Assembly: GCA_043778625.1 (NCBI GenBank)
Contig: JAYWFU010000005.1
Coordinates: forward strand, 1 to 36,448
DNA length: 36,448 nucleotides
Source: JACMRI01 sp043778625
Lineage (GTDB): Bacteria; Bacteroidota; Bacteroidia; UBA4408
Direction: 5' to 3'
Shown here piece by piece: positions 15,913 to 24,913 of this stretch. The notes under the pieces were generated by a model, which saw nothing but the letters and a program-made list of their open reading frames with translations, made no database searches and was not told where the DNA came from. Each line of letters begins with the position of its first letter. Positions within the stretch are counted from its first letter, which is position 1. A program made the translations under genes and the position numbers.

Positions 15913-18528
15913 TTACTCAAAATCAATTTCAGTTTGGTTTAAGTCGTTGGCAATTTTTTGTATTGCACGTTGACGTTCTAACTCAAGTTCTTCGGCGGTT
16001 GGCGCCACTGGTGGTGTTTCGGCCACTTCAACTATTGGTGGAACTATTAAGTTAAGCTCTTTAATTTTGTTTACCGTTAATCGTTTTCCTTTGGCACGTT
16101 GCCCCACTATGTCCATTACTTGGGTTAAGTCAATGATTTCGTTAGGTGTTTCAATCCCTTTAACTTTAGCATACACTATTTCAATTTTAGGCTCGTGGTG
16201 CGTAGTTACTAGCTCTACACGGCTATCGGCATGTTCGGTTATGAATATAGTTTTGTTGATGTTGTTAGGATTTTCAATTTTAAAGCGTTTGACAATATAT
16301 TCTTTTTTGTCGCCATCAAAGTAAATAGTGCTAATGGTTTTAAGTACATCAAAGCGTTCAATGAGTAATAAATCGTCGTCAAAATGATTGCTCAAGTCAA
16401 ACGATTTTAACGTAAAATGCCCTGATTGATTAATGGTTAAAATTTTATCATCTCCACCAAATGCGCCAAGATAAGTACCGTATCCGTCAATGTTTAAGCG
16501 CTGTGTAGTATCATCAAACCATATCATACGTTGCGATGTTTTACTTGCCGATTTCGATTTTAATACAATTTTTTTAATCGGCATTTTAGTAACCAAGTTA
16601 CCTAATACTCCACGTCCTTTAATATCAATTTGAGCAAAATCAATATCAAATTCGGTTTTGCGTACGCTAGGGTGTGGTTTTAATTGAATATTTACTACTT
16701 CAGTTTCGCCATTTTCGTTGGCGGTAAAGTATAAGAGTTTACTGTCTTTAGTACCCTTACTAAGGTCATATTCCTTATCGCGAGTTACTCCGGTTACATT
16801 AAATCGTTTAAAATAACTTGCACCTTTAGGTCCATCTTGGTATATGAGGTTGTACACCGTGTGCTCGTCGCCTTTTTTAAATACTGCCACGTGTATAATA
16901 TCTTTGCCTACAAACACCTTGTCGGTTATGCGGACAACCTTCATAGTGCCGTTGGCCATAAACACTATGGCATCGTCCAAGGTAGAGCAATCGCCAATGT
17001 ATTCGTCTTTTTTCAACCCAAAACCTACAAATCCTTCCGCTTTGTTTACATATAATTTTTCGCTAGCTACTACTACGCTTTGGGTATTAATAGCGCCGAA
17101 TATTTTAATTTCGGTTTTGCGTTCACGTCCTTTGCCATACTTACGTTTCAGTTCTTTAAAATAATCAATGGTGTAGTTAATAATATTATCTAAGTGTGCT
17201 TGCACGTCTTTAATAGCTTGCTCGGTGGCAAGTATTTGTTCGTCGGCTTTTTTAGCATCGAATTTTGATATACGTTTAATGCGTATTTCGGTTAAGCCTA
17301 CAATGTCTTTTTCGGTAATGCTGCGTTTAAATAATTGTTTGTAAGGCGTTAAACCTGCATCAATTGTGGCTATTACGGCTTCCCAAGTTTCGGCCTCCTC
17401 AATGTTGCGGTAGATACGTTTTTCGATAAATATTTTTTCTAACGAGCTAAAATGCCAGTTTTCTTCAAGCTCCGCTTTTTTAATTTTAAGTTCTAATTTA
17501 AGTAATTCGAGGGTTTGATGCGTTGATATTTTCAACATTTCATTTACTCCAATAAACTTAGGTGTATTGTTTTCAATAACGCCAGAGTTGGGTGATATTG
17601 ACACTTCACAATCCGTAAAAGCATACAGGGCGTCAATAGTTTTGTCGGGCGAAATACCTGGAGTTAAATGCACTAGTATCTCCACGTTTTCGGACGTGTT
17701 GTCCTCTATTTTTCTAATTTTAATTTTATCCTTATCGTTGGCGGCAATAATACTATCAATTAACGATGAAGTTGTTGTGCCAAAAGGTACTTCAGTTATC
17801 TTTAACGTTTTGGTGTTTTCAATGGCAATTTTGGCACGTACTTTTACTTTACCCCCACGTAATCCTTCGTTGTACAAACTAAAATCGGCTTGCCCACCCG
17901 TAACAAAATCTGGGAATAAATTAGGTCGGCGTCCACGCAATACTTCCACGGAAGCATCAATTAATTCAATAAAATTATGGGGTAATATTTTACACGCTAA
18001 ACCTACCGCAATACCCTCTACACCTTGTGCTAGTAGCAGCGGGAATTTTACGGGTAGGTTAATAGGTTCTTTATTTCGCCCGTCGTATGAACTTTGCCAC
18101 TTGGTAGTTTTGGGATTAAATACTACTTCTAACGCAAATTTTGATAAACGTGCTTCAATATAACGTGCTGCTGCTGCTCTATCTCCTGTGAGTATATTTC
18201 CCCAATTTCCTTGGGTATCCAATAACAAATCTTTTTGCCCAATAGCTGTAATAGCCTCGCCAATACTGGCGTCGCCATGGGGGTGATATTTCATGCAATG
18301 CCCAATAACGTTGGCAACCTTGTTGTAGCGACCATCTTCCAACTCGTTAAAACTGTGCATAATACGGCGTTGTACGGGTTTTAAGCCGTCGTATAATGCG
18401 GGCACGGCACGTTCCAAAATAACATAGCTTGCATAGTCCAAAAACCAGTTTTGGTACATGCCGTCAATGTGTATTATTTTGGTTAAGCCGTTGTTATTGT
18501 CGTTGTTATTATTCGTAATATTCTCCAT
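15913..18528 (-). CDS. parC: DNA topoisomerase IV subunit A
   Basis: An 871-residue type IIA topoisomerase A subunit, which with ParE decatenates daughter chromosomes. The breakage-reunion domain begins with YASYVILERAVPALYDGLKP (32-51), followed by HPHGDASIGEAI (82-93) and RAAAARYIEARLSKFA, where Tyr123 is the DNA-linking catalytic Tyr. GNWGNILTGDRAAAARY is ParC-like; a GyrA would show GNFGS-type sequence and a QRRGGKG GyrA box in the C-terminal domain, which is absent. The N-terminus has a short Asn-rich stretch (about 5-13). The gene is monocistronic here, flanked by a convergent sanA-like gene and a BIME-like half repeat. The ParC versus GyrA choice is likely but not absolute. Confidence 0.88.
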   Translation of the reverse strand: MENITNNNNDNNNGLTKIIHIDGMYQNWFLDYASYVILERAVPALYDGLKPVQRRIMHSFNELEDGRYNKVANVIGHCMKYHPHGDASIGEAITAIGQKDLLLDTQGNWGNILTGDRAAAARYIEARLSKFALEVVFNPKTTKWQSSYDGRNKEPINLPVKFPLLLAQGVEGIAVGLACKILPHNFIELIDASVEVLRGRRPNLFPDFVTGGQADFSLYNEGLRGGKVKVRAKIAIENTKTLKITEVPFGTTTSSLIDSIIAANDKDKIKIRKIEDNTSENVEILVHLTPGISPDKTIDALYAFTDCEVSISPNSGVIENNTPKFIGVNEMLKISTHQTLELLKLELKIKKAELEENWHFSSLEKIFIEKRIYRNIEEAETWEAVIATIDAGLTPYKQLFKRSITEKDIVGLTEIRIKRISKFDAKKADEQILATEQAIKDVQAHLDNIINYTIDYFKELKRKYGKGRERKTEIKIFGAINTQSVVVASEKLYVNKAEGFVGFGLKKDEYIGDCSTLDDAIVFMANGTMKVVRITDKVFVGKDIIHVAVFKKGDEHTVYNLIYQDGPKGASYFKRFNVTGVTRDKEYDLSKGTKDSKLLYFTANENGETEVVNIQLKPHPSVRKTEFDIDFAQIDIKGRGVLGNLVTKMPIKKIVLKSKSASKTSQRMIWFDDTTQRLNIDGYGTYLGAFGGDDKILTINQSGHFTLKSFDLSNHFDDDLLLIERFDVLKTISTIYFDGDKKEYIVKRFKIENPNNINKTIFITEHADSRVELVTTHHEPKIEIVYAKVKGIETPNEIIDLTQVMDIVGQRAKGKRLTVNKIKELNLIVPPIVEVAETPPVAPTAEELELERQRAIQKIANDLNQTEIDFE

Positions 18529-18633
18529 TAAAATTCTTTAGTTGCGTTTGTGGCAAATTTGCAAAAAAAGAACGTAATACACCCTACTGTTGTTAACTAT
18601 TTTATGGCTAAGTTTATTAGCGCAGGTTTATTA

Positions 18634-18662
18634 ATTGTTTCGTAGGGACACGAATCAAGGCG
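18634..18662. repeat. BIME-like repeat, half copy D
   Basis: A single 29-nt arm (ATTGTTTCGTAGGGACACGA and onward, ending AAGGCG) matches the right arms of copies A and B, but no partner arm is present. It lies 23 nt downstream of the 18685 gene's stop and in the parC upstream region. Confidence 0.6.
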
Positions 18663-18684
18663 AAACGTAACTAGTAATTTGTAA

Positions 18685-20073
18685 TTAATTAAGTACTACT
18701 AATTTTTTGGTAGCGGTGTTAGTCTTAGTTTTAATAATAACAGTGTAAATGCCACTATTAAGTGTTTTAATATCAATAGTAGGAGAGGAGTTAATGGTGG
18801 AAAGTTGAGTAACGCCGTACATATCCACAAACGCTACTTTAGCATTAGCCACATTAACCGTAACTTGCTGTGTAGTAGGGTTGGGGTACACAGTTACTTT
18901 GGTGCTAAAATCGTTAGCAATGTTTTTGGTGCTAGTAGTTAATGCCGCCGAAATATCTAATACAAACAAGCCATATTTCATATCCATATTAAGTACTACT
19001 CCACTAGGTAAAAATGGGTAGTTACCCCAACTCCCGCAGTAATTGCAGGTGTTGGCATCAGGGTATGAATCATAATAGCCAGTACGTATGGGGTGTTTAG
19101 TGTCGCTAATGTCGTAAATAACAATACCATCACGGTAGTACGACATAATAAGTGTGCTATCGTTAATTATAAATGGATTGTGAGGTGTTGCACCTGTGTT
19201 ACCATTGTCAAAAGTAGTATCCACATCAGGCGAAAGTATATTACTTACATCTACAATTTTTATTGGAAGAGCAGCAGGCACTTCGTCGCACATTACTAAT
19301 TTTTTTCCATTAGGTGTTAGTGCGCTGCTATGGTTGTAGCCCGCACCATCGTACACGGTAAGCGTGCTTAGGGCTTCAAATTTATTTAGTAACGCATTGT
19401 ATTTGTAAATATACAAGCCGCCATACGAACTTGAGGCGTACACCGTATCATGCCTTACATACATATCATGTACGTTGTTAGTGTTACTTGGATAATCATC
19501 GTTAAGCGAACGTAAAAAAACAGGGTTAGCAGGGTTAGCCAACGAGTATACAGACATTGTTGTAGTGTTATATCCACCACCATTTACGCCATGTTTTTCA
19601 ATACCTAAATACAGTTTATCGCCGTCTACAAACAGTGTGTGCGAACCCTCTATAGTGCTGTGCTTACGTGATACTACATGCACCGAATCGGGTAGATACT
19701 GCATATCTACGGTATAAAAATTATTTGCAGCGTCGTCACTCGTAAGGTAAGCATAGTGTTGGTAGCTTTTCATTTCGCGCCAAATTGCGTTTGGATAATT
19801 GCCCTTAACGCTGTCGCAAAACACAGGGTTAGCCTTATTGGTTACGTCCACAAAATAATACCCACTAGCACCGCCCACAATAGCATACTCGCGATTTTTA
19901 ACAGCGTCGTACCAGCCCCAGACTCCTGCGTATAAGTTACCGTTCCAGCTGGTGGTACTTTCGCCTACGGCTTCCCAACGGCTTAATAAATTTACGTTTT
20001 GTGAGGTAAATGTTTGTGCATTTGTAGTGCAATAATAATTTAGCGTTAAGACTAATGCTAGTAAATGTTTCAT
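18685..20073 (-). CDS. LVIVD / choice-of-anchor-B protein secreted by T9SS
   Basis: A 462-residue exported protein. It has a signal peptide (about 1-19, ending NAQ) and a beta-propeller-like body with LVIVD-type blades such as YYFVDVTNKANPVF, MSVYSLANPANPVF, IKIVDVSNILSPDV and IVIYDISDTKHPI. The C-terminal 70 residues form a type A type-IX-secretion sorting domain (VYPNPTTQQVTVNV at 395-408, then LNSGIYTVIIKT and KKLVVLN). It should be secreted or attached to the cell surface. The choice-of-anchor-B family has no defined activity. It begins 14 nt after the coiled-coil protein stop, suggesting co-transcription. Confidence 0.85.
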   Translation of the reverse strand: MKHLLALVLTLNYYCTTNAQTFTSQNVNLLSRWEAVGESTTSWNGNLYAGVWGWYDAVKNREYAIVGGASGYYFVDVTNKANPVFCDSVKGNYPNAIWREMKSYQHYAYLTSDDAANNFYTVDMQYLPDSVHVVSRKHSTIEGSHTLFVDGDKLYLGIEKHGVNGGGYNTTTMSVYSLANPANPVFLRSLNDDYPSNTNNVHDMYVRHDTVYASSSYGGLYIYKYNALLNKFEALSTLTVYDGAGYNHSSALTPNGKKLVMCDEVPAALPIKIVDVSNILSPDVDTTFDNGNTGATPHNPFIINDSTLIMSYYRDGIVIYDISDTKHPIRTGYYDSYPDANTCNYCGSWGNYPFLPSGVVLNMDMKYGLFVLDISAALTTSTKNIANDFSTKVTVYPNPTTQQVTVNVANAKVAFVDMYGVTQLSTINSSPTIDIKTLNSGIYTVIIKTKTNTATKKLVVLN

Positions 20074-20087
20074 GTTTAAAAAATAGT

Positions 20088-20981
20088 TTATTCGGTTAGC
20101 GTTTTAATTTGTGCTACTAAAGTTTCTACTAAGGTAGTTTGTGAAGCTAAGTTTTGTTTAGTAGTTACTTGTGTAGCTTCGTTTTCTTTTAACTTATTTT
20201 CGTTTTTAGTAATAGTATCCTTGCAATCAATTACATCATTCTTTAGATTTTTAATGTCTTTTTCTAAACCTAACTGTGCCGATTTTAATTTTTCGTATAT
20301 TTTTTTTGCTGATTTCGCTTGCTCATCAACCGCTGCAGCTGATGCATCTACAACACGTTTTTGTATTGCTACGTCGTCTTTTTTCTTGGTTAATGCTTCC
20401 TCTTTAAATTGTAATTCGTTTAGTTTTTTTTCAATTTTCGATTTGTTTTTATTTATTTCAGCATTAAAATCGGTATTATCTTTTTCTAAATTTTTTTGTT
20501 TACTGGCTAGTTTTTCTAAATTTTTGTTCGCATTTTTTAAATCTTCACTCTCTTGGTTTAATGCCATTTTTAGTCCAAAATCTTTTAATTGTGTTCTTAC
20601 AATTGCACATTTTTCGACCATGTCTACGCAGTTAATGTATTTGCCATCAAAATCATAAGCTACAATTAGTTCTACGTTTTGTGCATCTTTTTCTTTTAAT
20701 GTACTGTACACATCCACTGTACCAGTACCTAGCTCCTGAACAACCGTGTTATCACTAAAAAAATTCATTTTGGTTTCTTTCACTATTCCTTTATGATCTT
20801 TTTGCCATTTTTGCCAAGCCGAGGTTACATCTTTTAACTTAGCGTAGGGTATTGTTGTTTTGTAAGCACTTACTGTACCTATTGCAAATACTTCTTTAGT
20901 GTCCTCTACAATTACTTTTTGGGCTTTTACAGTAGTGCTAGCAATTAGTGCCGCAGCTATTAAAATGTTAGTTTTGTTCAT
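20088..20981 (-). CDS. Periplasmic coiled-coil protein, unknown function
   Basis: A 297-residue exported protein with a signal peptide (1-20, ending TTVKAQ). A small globular part (about 21-140) contains DTKEVFAIGTVSAYKT and AYDFDGKYINCVDMVEKC. Residues about 145-295 are a long, strongly charged coiled coil (Lys/Glu/Asn-rich with heptad leucines). No enzymatic motif is visible. It is probably a periplasmic scaffold or binding protein. A palindromic operator-like sequence lies 17 nt upstream of the start. It is the first gene of a pair with the T9SS LVIVD protein. Confidence 0.7.
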   Translation of the reverse strand: MNKTNILIAAALIASTTVKAQKVIVEDTKEVFAIGTVSAYKTTIPYAKLKDVTSAWQKWQKDHKGIVKETKMNFFSDNTVVQELGTGTVDVYSTLKEKDAQNVELIVAYDFDGKYINCVDMVEKCAIVRTQLKDFGLKMALNQESEDLKNANKNLEKLASKQKNLEKDNTDFNAEINKNKSKIEKKLNELQFKEEALTKKKDDVAIQKRVVDASAAAVDEQAKSAKKIYEKLKSAQLGLEKDIKNLKNDVIDCKDTITKNENKLKENEATQVTTKQNLASQTTLVETLVAQIKTLTE

Positions 20982-20997
20982 TTTGGTTTTTTAAATA

Positions 20998-21036
20998 ATG
21001 TAGTTAATATTAACCACATTAAAGGTAGTTAATATT
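20998..21036. promoter_or_regulatory. Palindromic operator-like site with an extra half repeat
   Basis: ATGTAGTTAATATTAACCACAT (20998-21019) is a palindrome with one mismatched pair. The half-site GTAGTTAATATT recurs as a direct copy at 21025-21036, 25 nt away. The site sits 17 nt upstream of the start of the minus-strand coiled-coil gene, which fits a transcription factor site. No -7 box was identified. Confidence 0.4.
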
Positions 21037-21101
21037 CTTATTCTCGCACAAAATAAAGTCAACCGCTTAGTATTATACTTTATAGCAACTAAACAACAAT
21101 A

Positions 21102-22190
21102 TTATTGGTTTAGTAATTTAACAAATAGTGTATTAAATAAACTTGCTTGCAATTTATAGCCTTGTGGAGTAAGGTGTATATAATCGTTGCGTGCCAAACC
21201 ACATTGTAACCAATAGGGAAAGGCATTGTTTTGCCCCATTATAGTATACCAATCCCAGTAACGTAGGCTATATTCAATCGCAATACGCTTTAGTACATTA
21301 TTCACAACTTTAGTATTGCTACACACGTTAGTAGCAGAGTATTGGGCATGCCCAGCATTAGTAATAATAATTTGCGCATTACGTTGTGCGTTACATGCAT
21401 TAACAACTTTTACTACATTATGGTAAAATTGTGATGAATCAAATGTGGTGGTGTAACCGTCGTTAGCCCCTAATGAAAGTATAACTACATTAGCTTTGTT
21501 TAAATACGGCGCGTATAAGTGTATGTATTTGGCTGTAGTGGTGTAGCTTGCACCATTTAACCCAAGGTTGTAATACTGTGTATTAGTTTGTGGCGAAGTT
21601 TGGGTAATATTCCATAATATAAATGCACCAGTATCGTGGCGGGTATAGTACAATGTATCTACTGTAATTAGTGAGGTTGTAAATGTTTTTTGTTGTAACG
21701 AATAATTGTCATTGGTTTCAAAATTAATACGGGTATTGTAGGGGTGTTTTACTATAAATCCTATCAATGAATCGTAACTTTTAAAATAACTTAATTGCTT
21801 GTAAGCACTGTCATAGTTGGCTTTAGCGCAACTTTTAACAGTATAATCATTAAATGTTTGGATACTAATTGTTGGGGTTAGTAATTGTCCTTTAATAAAT
21901 CTATGAGGCAGTAAATTGGGTTCAATAGTAGTTATGGCTGTGCTGTCCAACTGTTGCAGTAAATTATTACCCCAATAGCCCGCTTGAATATGTGAATCGC
22001 CAATGTGTACCACTGTAAATTGTTTTGGCACATTAATTGATTTGTTATCAAACATAAAGTAATTGTGTTGTGTGGCCACAAACTGTATACTATCAGGCAG
22101 TTGTTGTGCAGTACAATTAGTTAGTTTAAATAACGTAACACTACATAAAATTAGTACATTCGTGAATGATTTTTTAAAATAAAAACTCAT
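21102..22190 (-). CDS. Exported SGNH/GDSL-family hydrolase
   Basis: A 362-residue protein with an N-terminal signal/anchor (FYFKKSFTNVLILCSVTLFK) followed by an SGNH hydrolase fold. Block I is VVHIGDSHIQAGYW, whose Ser66 is the nucleophile. Block III is VILSLGANDGY and block V is NDYIHLTPQGYK with the Asp-x2-His pair. SGNH enzymes are esterases or acyltransferases, often deacetylating glycans or peptidoglycan in the envelope. I start at ATG 22190; the frame extends five codons further to a GTG that is less likely. It is divergent from the lipoprotein gene, with a shared control region of about 50 nt. Confidence 0.85.
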   Translation of the reverse strand: MSFYFKKSFTNVLILCSVTLFKLTNCTAQQLPDSIQFVATQHNYFMFDNKSINVPKQFTVVHIGDSHIQAGYWGNNLLQQLDSTAITTIEPNLLPHRFIKGQLLTPTISIQTFNDYTVKSCAKANYDSAYKQLSYFKSYDSLIGFIVKHPYNTRINFETNDNYSLQQKTFTTSLITVDTLYYTRHDTGAFILWNITQTSPQTNTQYYNLGLNGASYTTTAKYIHLYAPYLNKANVVILSLGANDGYTTTFDSSQFYHNVVKVVNACNAQRNAQIIITNAGHAQYSATNVCSNTKVVNNVLKRIAIEYSLRYWDWYTIMGQNNAFPYWLQCGLARNDYIHLTPQGYKLQASLFNTLFVKLLNQ

Positions 22191-22239
22191 ACAACAAAAT
22201 AACACAATTTAATAATATAAACTCTAAACAAAAACAACC

Positions 22240-23118
22240 ATGAAAACAACAGCCAATGCGCTATTATTAGCCACCGCATTGTTAACCTCGTTAACATTTA
22301 CTGCTTGTAAAAAAGAAAACAAGACTGAAACTACCGAAAATAATGAGGCACTAAGTGATGCCACGACATCTGAAACAAAATTTGATAATAGTGGTACCGT
22401 TGCCGATGCTGCATTAGCAGGTGGTAGCGGGTCGGATATTACAGCACGAGGCATGGGTACTGACGATTTTTTTGCAGGCTCGTGTGCAATAATTACTTGG
22501 GATAGCATAGCCAATCCACGTAAAATTACTATTGATTTTGGAACTAATAATTGTGTGTGTAAAGATGGAATTAGTCGTCGTGGAAAAATGATTATTACTC
22601 ATTCGGGTAAGTATCGCGAAGCGGGTTCGAGCCACACTATTACATTTGATAGTTTTTATGAAGATGATAATAAAATAGAAGGTGCTAAAACGGTAGTGAA
22701 CAAAGGGCTAAATGGTAGTGGGCAAATGTACTGGACAATAAGCGTAGTAGGCGGAAAAATAACCTATACTGATGCAACCTCGGCATCATGGGCAAGTGAG
22801 CGTGTACGCACACAAACCGCAGGGCAAGCCACTATAGGCAGAGGAGGTTGGATTGATGACGAATATGATATTACAGGTAATGGTGGCGGAACAAGTGTAA
22901 AAGGGGTTACCTACACTGCCGAAATTAAAACTGCATTACATAAAAAAGTAAGAGGTTGCAAACGATTTACTTCAGGCGTGTTAGAAATTGTGCCTACAGG
23001 TACAAGTGGTTACAAACGTCAGATAGATTTTGGCAACGGAGCTTGCGATAATCAAGCTACAGTTACCGTATTTAAAGGCAACAAAACCAAAACCTATACT
23101 ATTACATTTAAAAAGTAA
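22240..23118 (+). CDS. Lipoprotein of unknown function
   Basis: A 292-residue lipoprotein. The signal peptide ends in a lipobox (LTFTAC), with Cys23 as the lipidated residue, followed by KKEN and a low-complexity Glu/Thr/Asn linker. The rest is beta-rich, with GTNNCVCKDGISRRGKMIITHSG, then repeated Gly/Thr strands and a C-terminal FKGNKTKTYTITFKK. I do not recognise the family, though similar beta-rich lipoproteins are common in Bacteroidota. The ATG lies after an A-rich leader (CTCTAAACAAAAACAACC), as is usual for genes without a Shine-Dalgarno sequence. It ends at a strong terminator. Confidence 0.75.
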   Translation: MKTTANALLLATALLTSLTFTACKKENKTETTENNEALSDATTSETKFDNSGTVADAALAGGSGSDITARGMGTDDFFAGSCAIITWDSIANPRKITIDFGTNNCVCKDGISRRGKMIITHSGKYREAGSSHTITFDSFYEDDNKIEGAKTVVNKGLNGSGQMYWTISVVGGKITYTDATSASWASERVRTQTAGQATIGRGGWIDDEYDITGNGGGTSVKGVTYTAEIKTALHKKVRGCKRFTSGVLEIVPTGTSGYKRQIDFGNGACDNQATVTVFKGNKTKTYTITFKK

Positions 23119-23140
23119 ATTATTATTATTATTATTTACA

Positions 23141-23176
23141 AAAGCGTTGAGTACTCTTACTCAACGCTTTTTTTTT
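23141..23176 (+). terminator. Rho-independent terminator after the lipoprotein gene
   Basis: AAAGCGTTGAGTA (23141-23153), loop CTCT and TACTCAACGCTTT (23158-23170) form a perfect 13-bp stem followed by a T run to 23176. It lies 22 nt downstream of the lipoprotein stop. The A-rich left side could also serve the opposite direction. Confidence 0.92.
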
Positions 23177-23300
23177 GAAATTTATTAACACTTGAAATTC
23201 AACTAATGAATGCCATGTTGGTTTACTATGTTTTGTGATAACAATTATTTTAAAAAAAACAAGATGTGCAGGATAAGTATAACTAATAATCCAAGTATGC

Positions 23301-24863
23301 TTACTTTTTATTAATGGTGAGTATAAATGCAGTTGCGTTTTTACCATTTTCTTCAGCATCAATATTAATGGTAGTGCTTACGGTATAGTTAACTTTGGCA
23401 AGTTCCGCAGCTAATACTTCATTAACTTTGGTGGCGTAAGTGGCTTGTTTGCTAGTATTTATAGCATCGTTTAGTTTTTTATAATCAATTGGTTGTTTGG
23501 TTATAACCACTGCCATATAATCTTTAGTGCCTTTATCATCGGCCTGCAAACTATAATCTTTAGGGAAAACACGTGTGCCCACAATACCACAATAGGGCGA
23601 GTGCTTGGCGGTGTACGGAAACAGTATATAACTACTGCCATCAACCTCTTGCCCAAATACGTAAGTGTAGCAAGCGGTTGAGTTTTGTATTTGTATTTTA
23701 AATTTATCGCCTTTGTTTAATGGTGTAGTAGTTTCAAACACATTTTTATCAATGGGTTTAAACCCTATTAGTTGCTTAATAGCGTTGCTTAATAAACCCA
23801 CATTTACTTTAAATTTTTGGGTGGTAGGCACGTCGGCTCTACCCATTGGGTACACGCCATAGGCTTCTTTGGCAAAGTGCTTAAAATCTTTGTAGCGTAC
23901 CCATGCCAATCCTTTTTGGCCCCACTCTTCGCCCCAACTATTCATGAGTTGAAAACAGCCTCCCTCCAAATAATCGTCGTAGCCAATTACACACATACAA
24001 TGTCCGCCAAAGCCCGCCATGTCATAATCATCTTGTGTTGGGCGCCATACTTTTGCCCCCATCATATCTTGCATAAATGAACCTCCTACCATCATTCCTA
24101 TTACTACTGGCGCGCCTTGTGCAATGTTTTGTTTCATGGCTAATAAATCCAAGGTTTGGTCATCGCCATTTTTGGTTAAACGGTTAGCTCCTTTCATTCT
24201 AAATTGGCTTGCTGCACTAATTTGCGACGAGTTGGGTTTGGTGTCGCAGGAGTTTTCGTCGTACCCAAATTGTGTAAAAGGCAAATCGCCTACGTTAGTT
24301 AATTTGTCCATAGCAGTTTGTACGTACGAACCTTGGCAACCTTCTAGCCCAATTTGATTATACAAAAACGATGGGCTAAATGCCACGCTATTAGGGTCTT
24401 TACCCGTAGCTATTGATTGTAGTATGGTACGCGCCGCATAACTACTTCCCCAACCTACGCATGAGCCTTGTTGCCCTTGATTAAGACGTTTTGGAGCATA
24501 TTTTTCTAAACTTACACGCTCAGGCAAAGTATTACCTTCGGGCGAAAGCGGTTCAAACACTTCGGCTTTATCAAACTCGGCAGGGTCGAGGTTTGCACCT
24601 TTGGCAAGCCCGCTAATGGCTTGGTTCATAACACTGTTGCCACTACACCCTCCGCTAAACATATAATACCCTCCGCCTAATATAGCTACTACTACTAATA
24701 GTTTTGGATTTTTTATCAATATAAGCAGTAATGACATAAGTATACCACCTATACCTCCTCCGCCAAAACCACTACCTCCATTGCCTCCCGACGAGCGTTG
24801 ATTACTTTCGTTGCTTTCTTGTTCAGGAGTATTATTTTCGTCTTCTACTATTCGTATTGGCAT
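23301..24863 (-). CDS. Membrane-anchored papain-like (C1) protease with DUF4384-like tail
   Basis: A 520-residue protein. The N-terminus is hydrophilic with a Gly-rich stretch (24-40), then a membrane segment (about 41-69) and an extracytoplasmic domain. Catalytic motifs of the C1 family are NQGQQGSCVGWGSSYA (128-143, nucleophile Cys135 with upstream oxyanion Gln), GGHCMCVIGYDDY (His288) and MNSWGEEWGQKG (Asn308). The last 150 residues resemble DUF4384, with GDKFKIQIQNSTACYTYVFG and SYILFPYTAKHSPYCG. The protease fold and triad are clear, but the substrate is unknown. The topology suggests processing of envelope or surface proteins. Confidence 0.85.
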   Translation of the reverse strand: MPIRIVEDENNTPEQESNESNQRSSGGNGGSGFGGGGIGGILMSLLLILIKNPKLLVVVAILGGGYYMFSGGCSGNSVMNQAISGLAKGANLDPAEFDKAEVFEPLSPEGNTLPERVSLEKYAPKRLNQGQQGSCVGWGSSYAARTILQSIATGKDPNSVAFSPSFLYNQIGLEGCQGSYVQTAMDKLTNVGDLPFTQFGYDENSCDTKPNSSQISAASQFRMKGANRLTKNGDDQTLDLLAMKQNIAQGAPVVIGMMVGGSFMQDMMGAKVWRPTQDDYDMAGFGGHCMCVIGYDDYLEGGCFQLMNSWGEEWGQKGLAWVRYKDFKHFAKEAYGVYPMGRADVPTTQKFKVNVGLLSNAIKQLIGFKPIDKNVFETTTPLNKGDKFKIQIQNSTACYTYVFGQEVDGSSYILFPYTAKHSPYCGIVGTRVFPKDYSLQADDKGTKDYMAVVITKQPIDYKKLNDAINTSKQATYATKVNEVLAAELAKVNYTVSTTINIDAEENGKNATAFILTINKK

Positions 24864-24913
24864 GTTATTTATTTATTTATAAATTTTGTTAGTGATTTTT
24901 AGCTTGTTAATAG

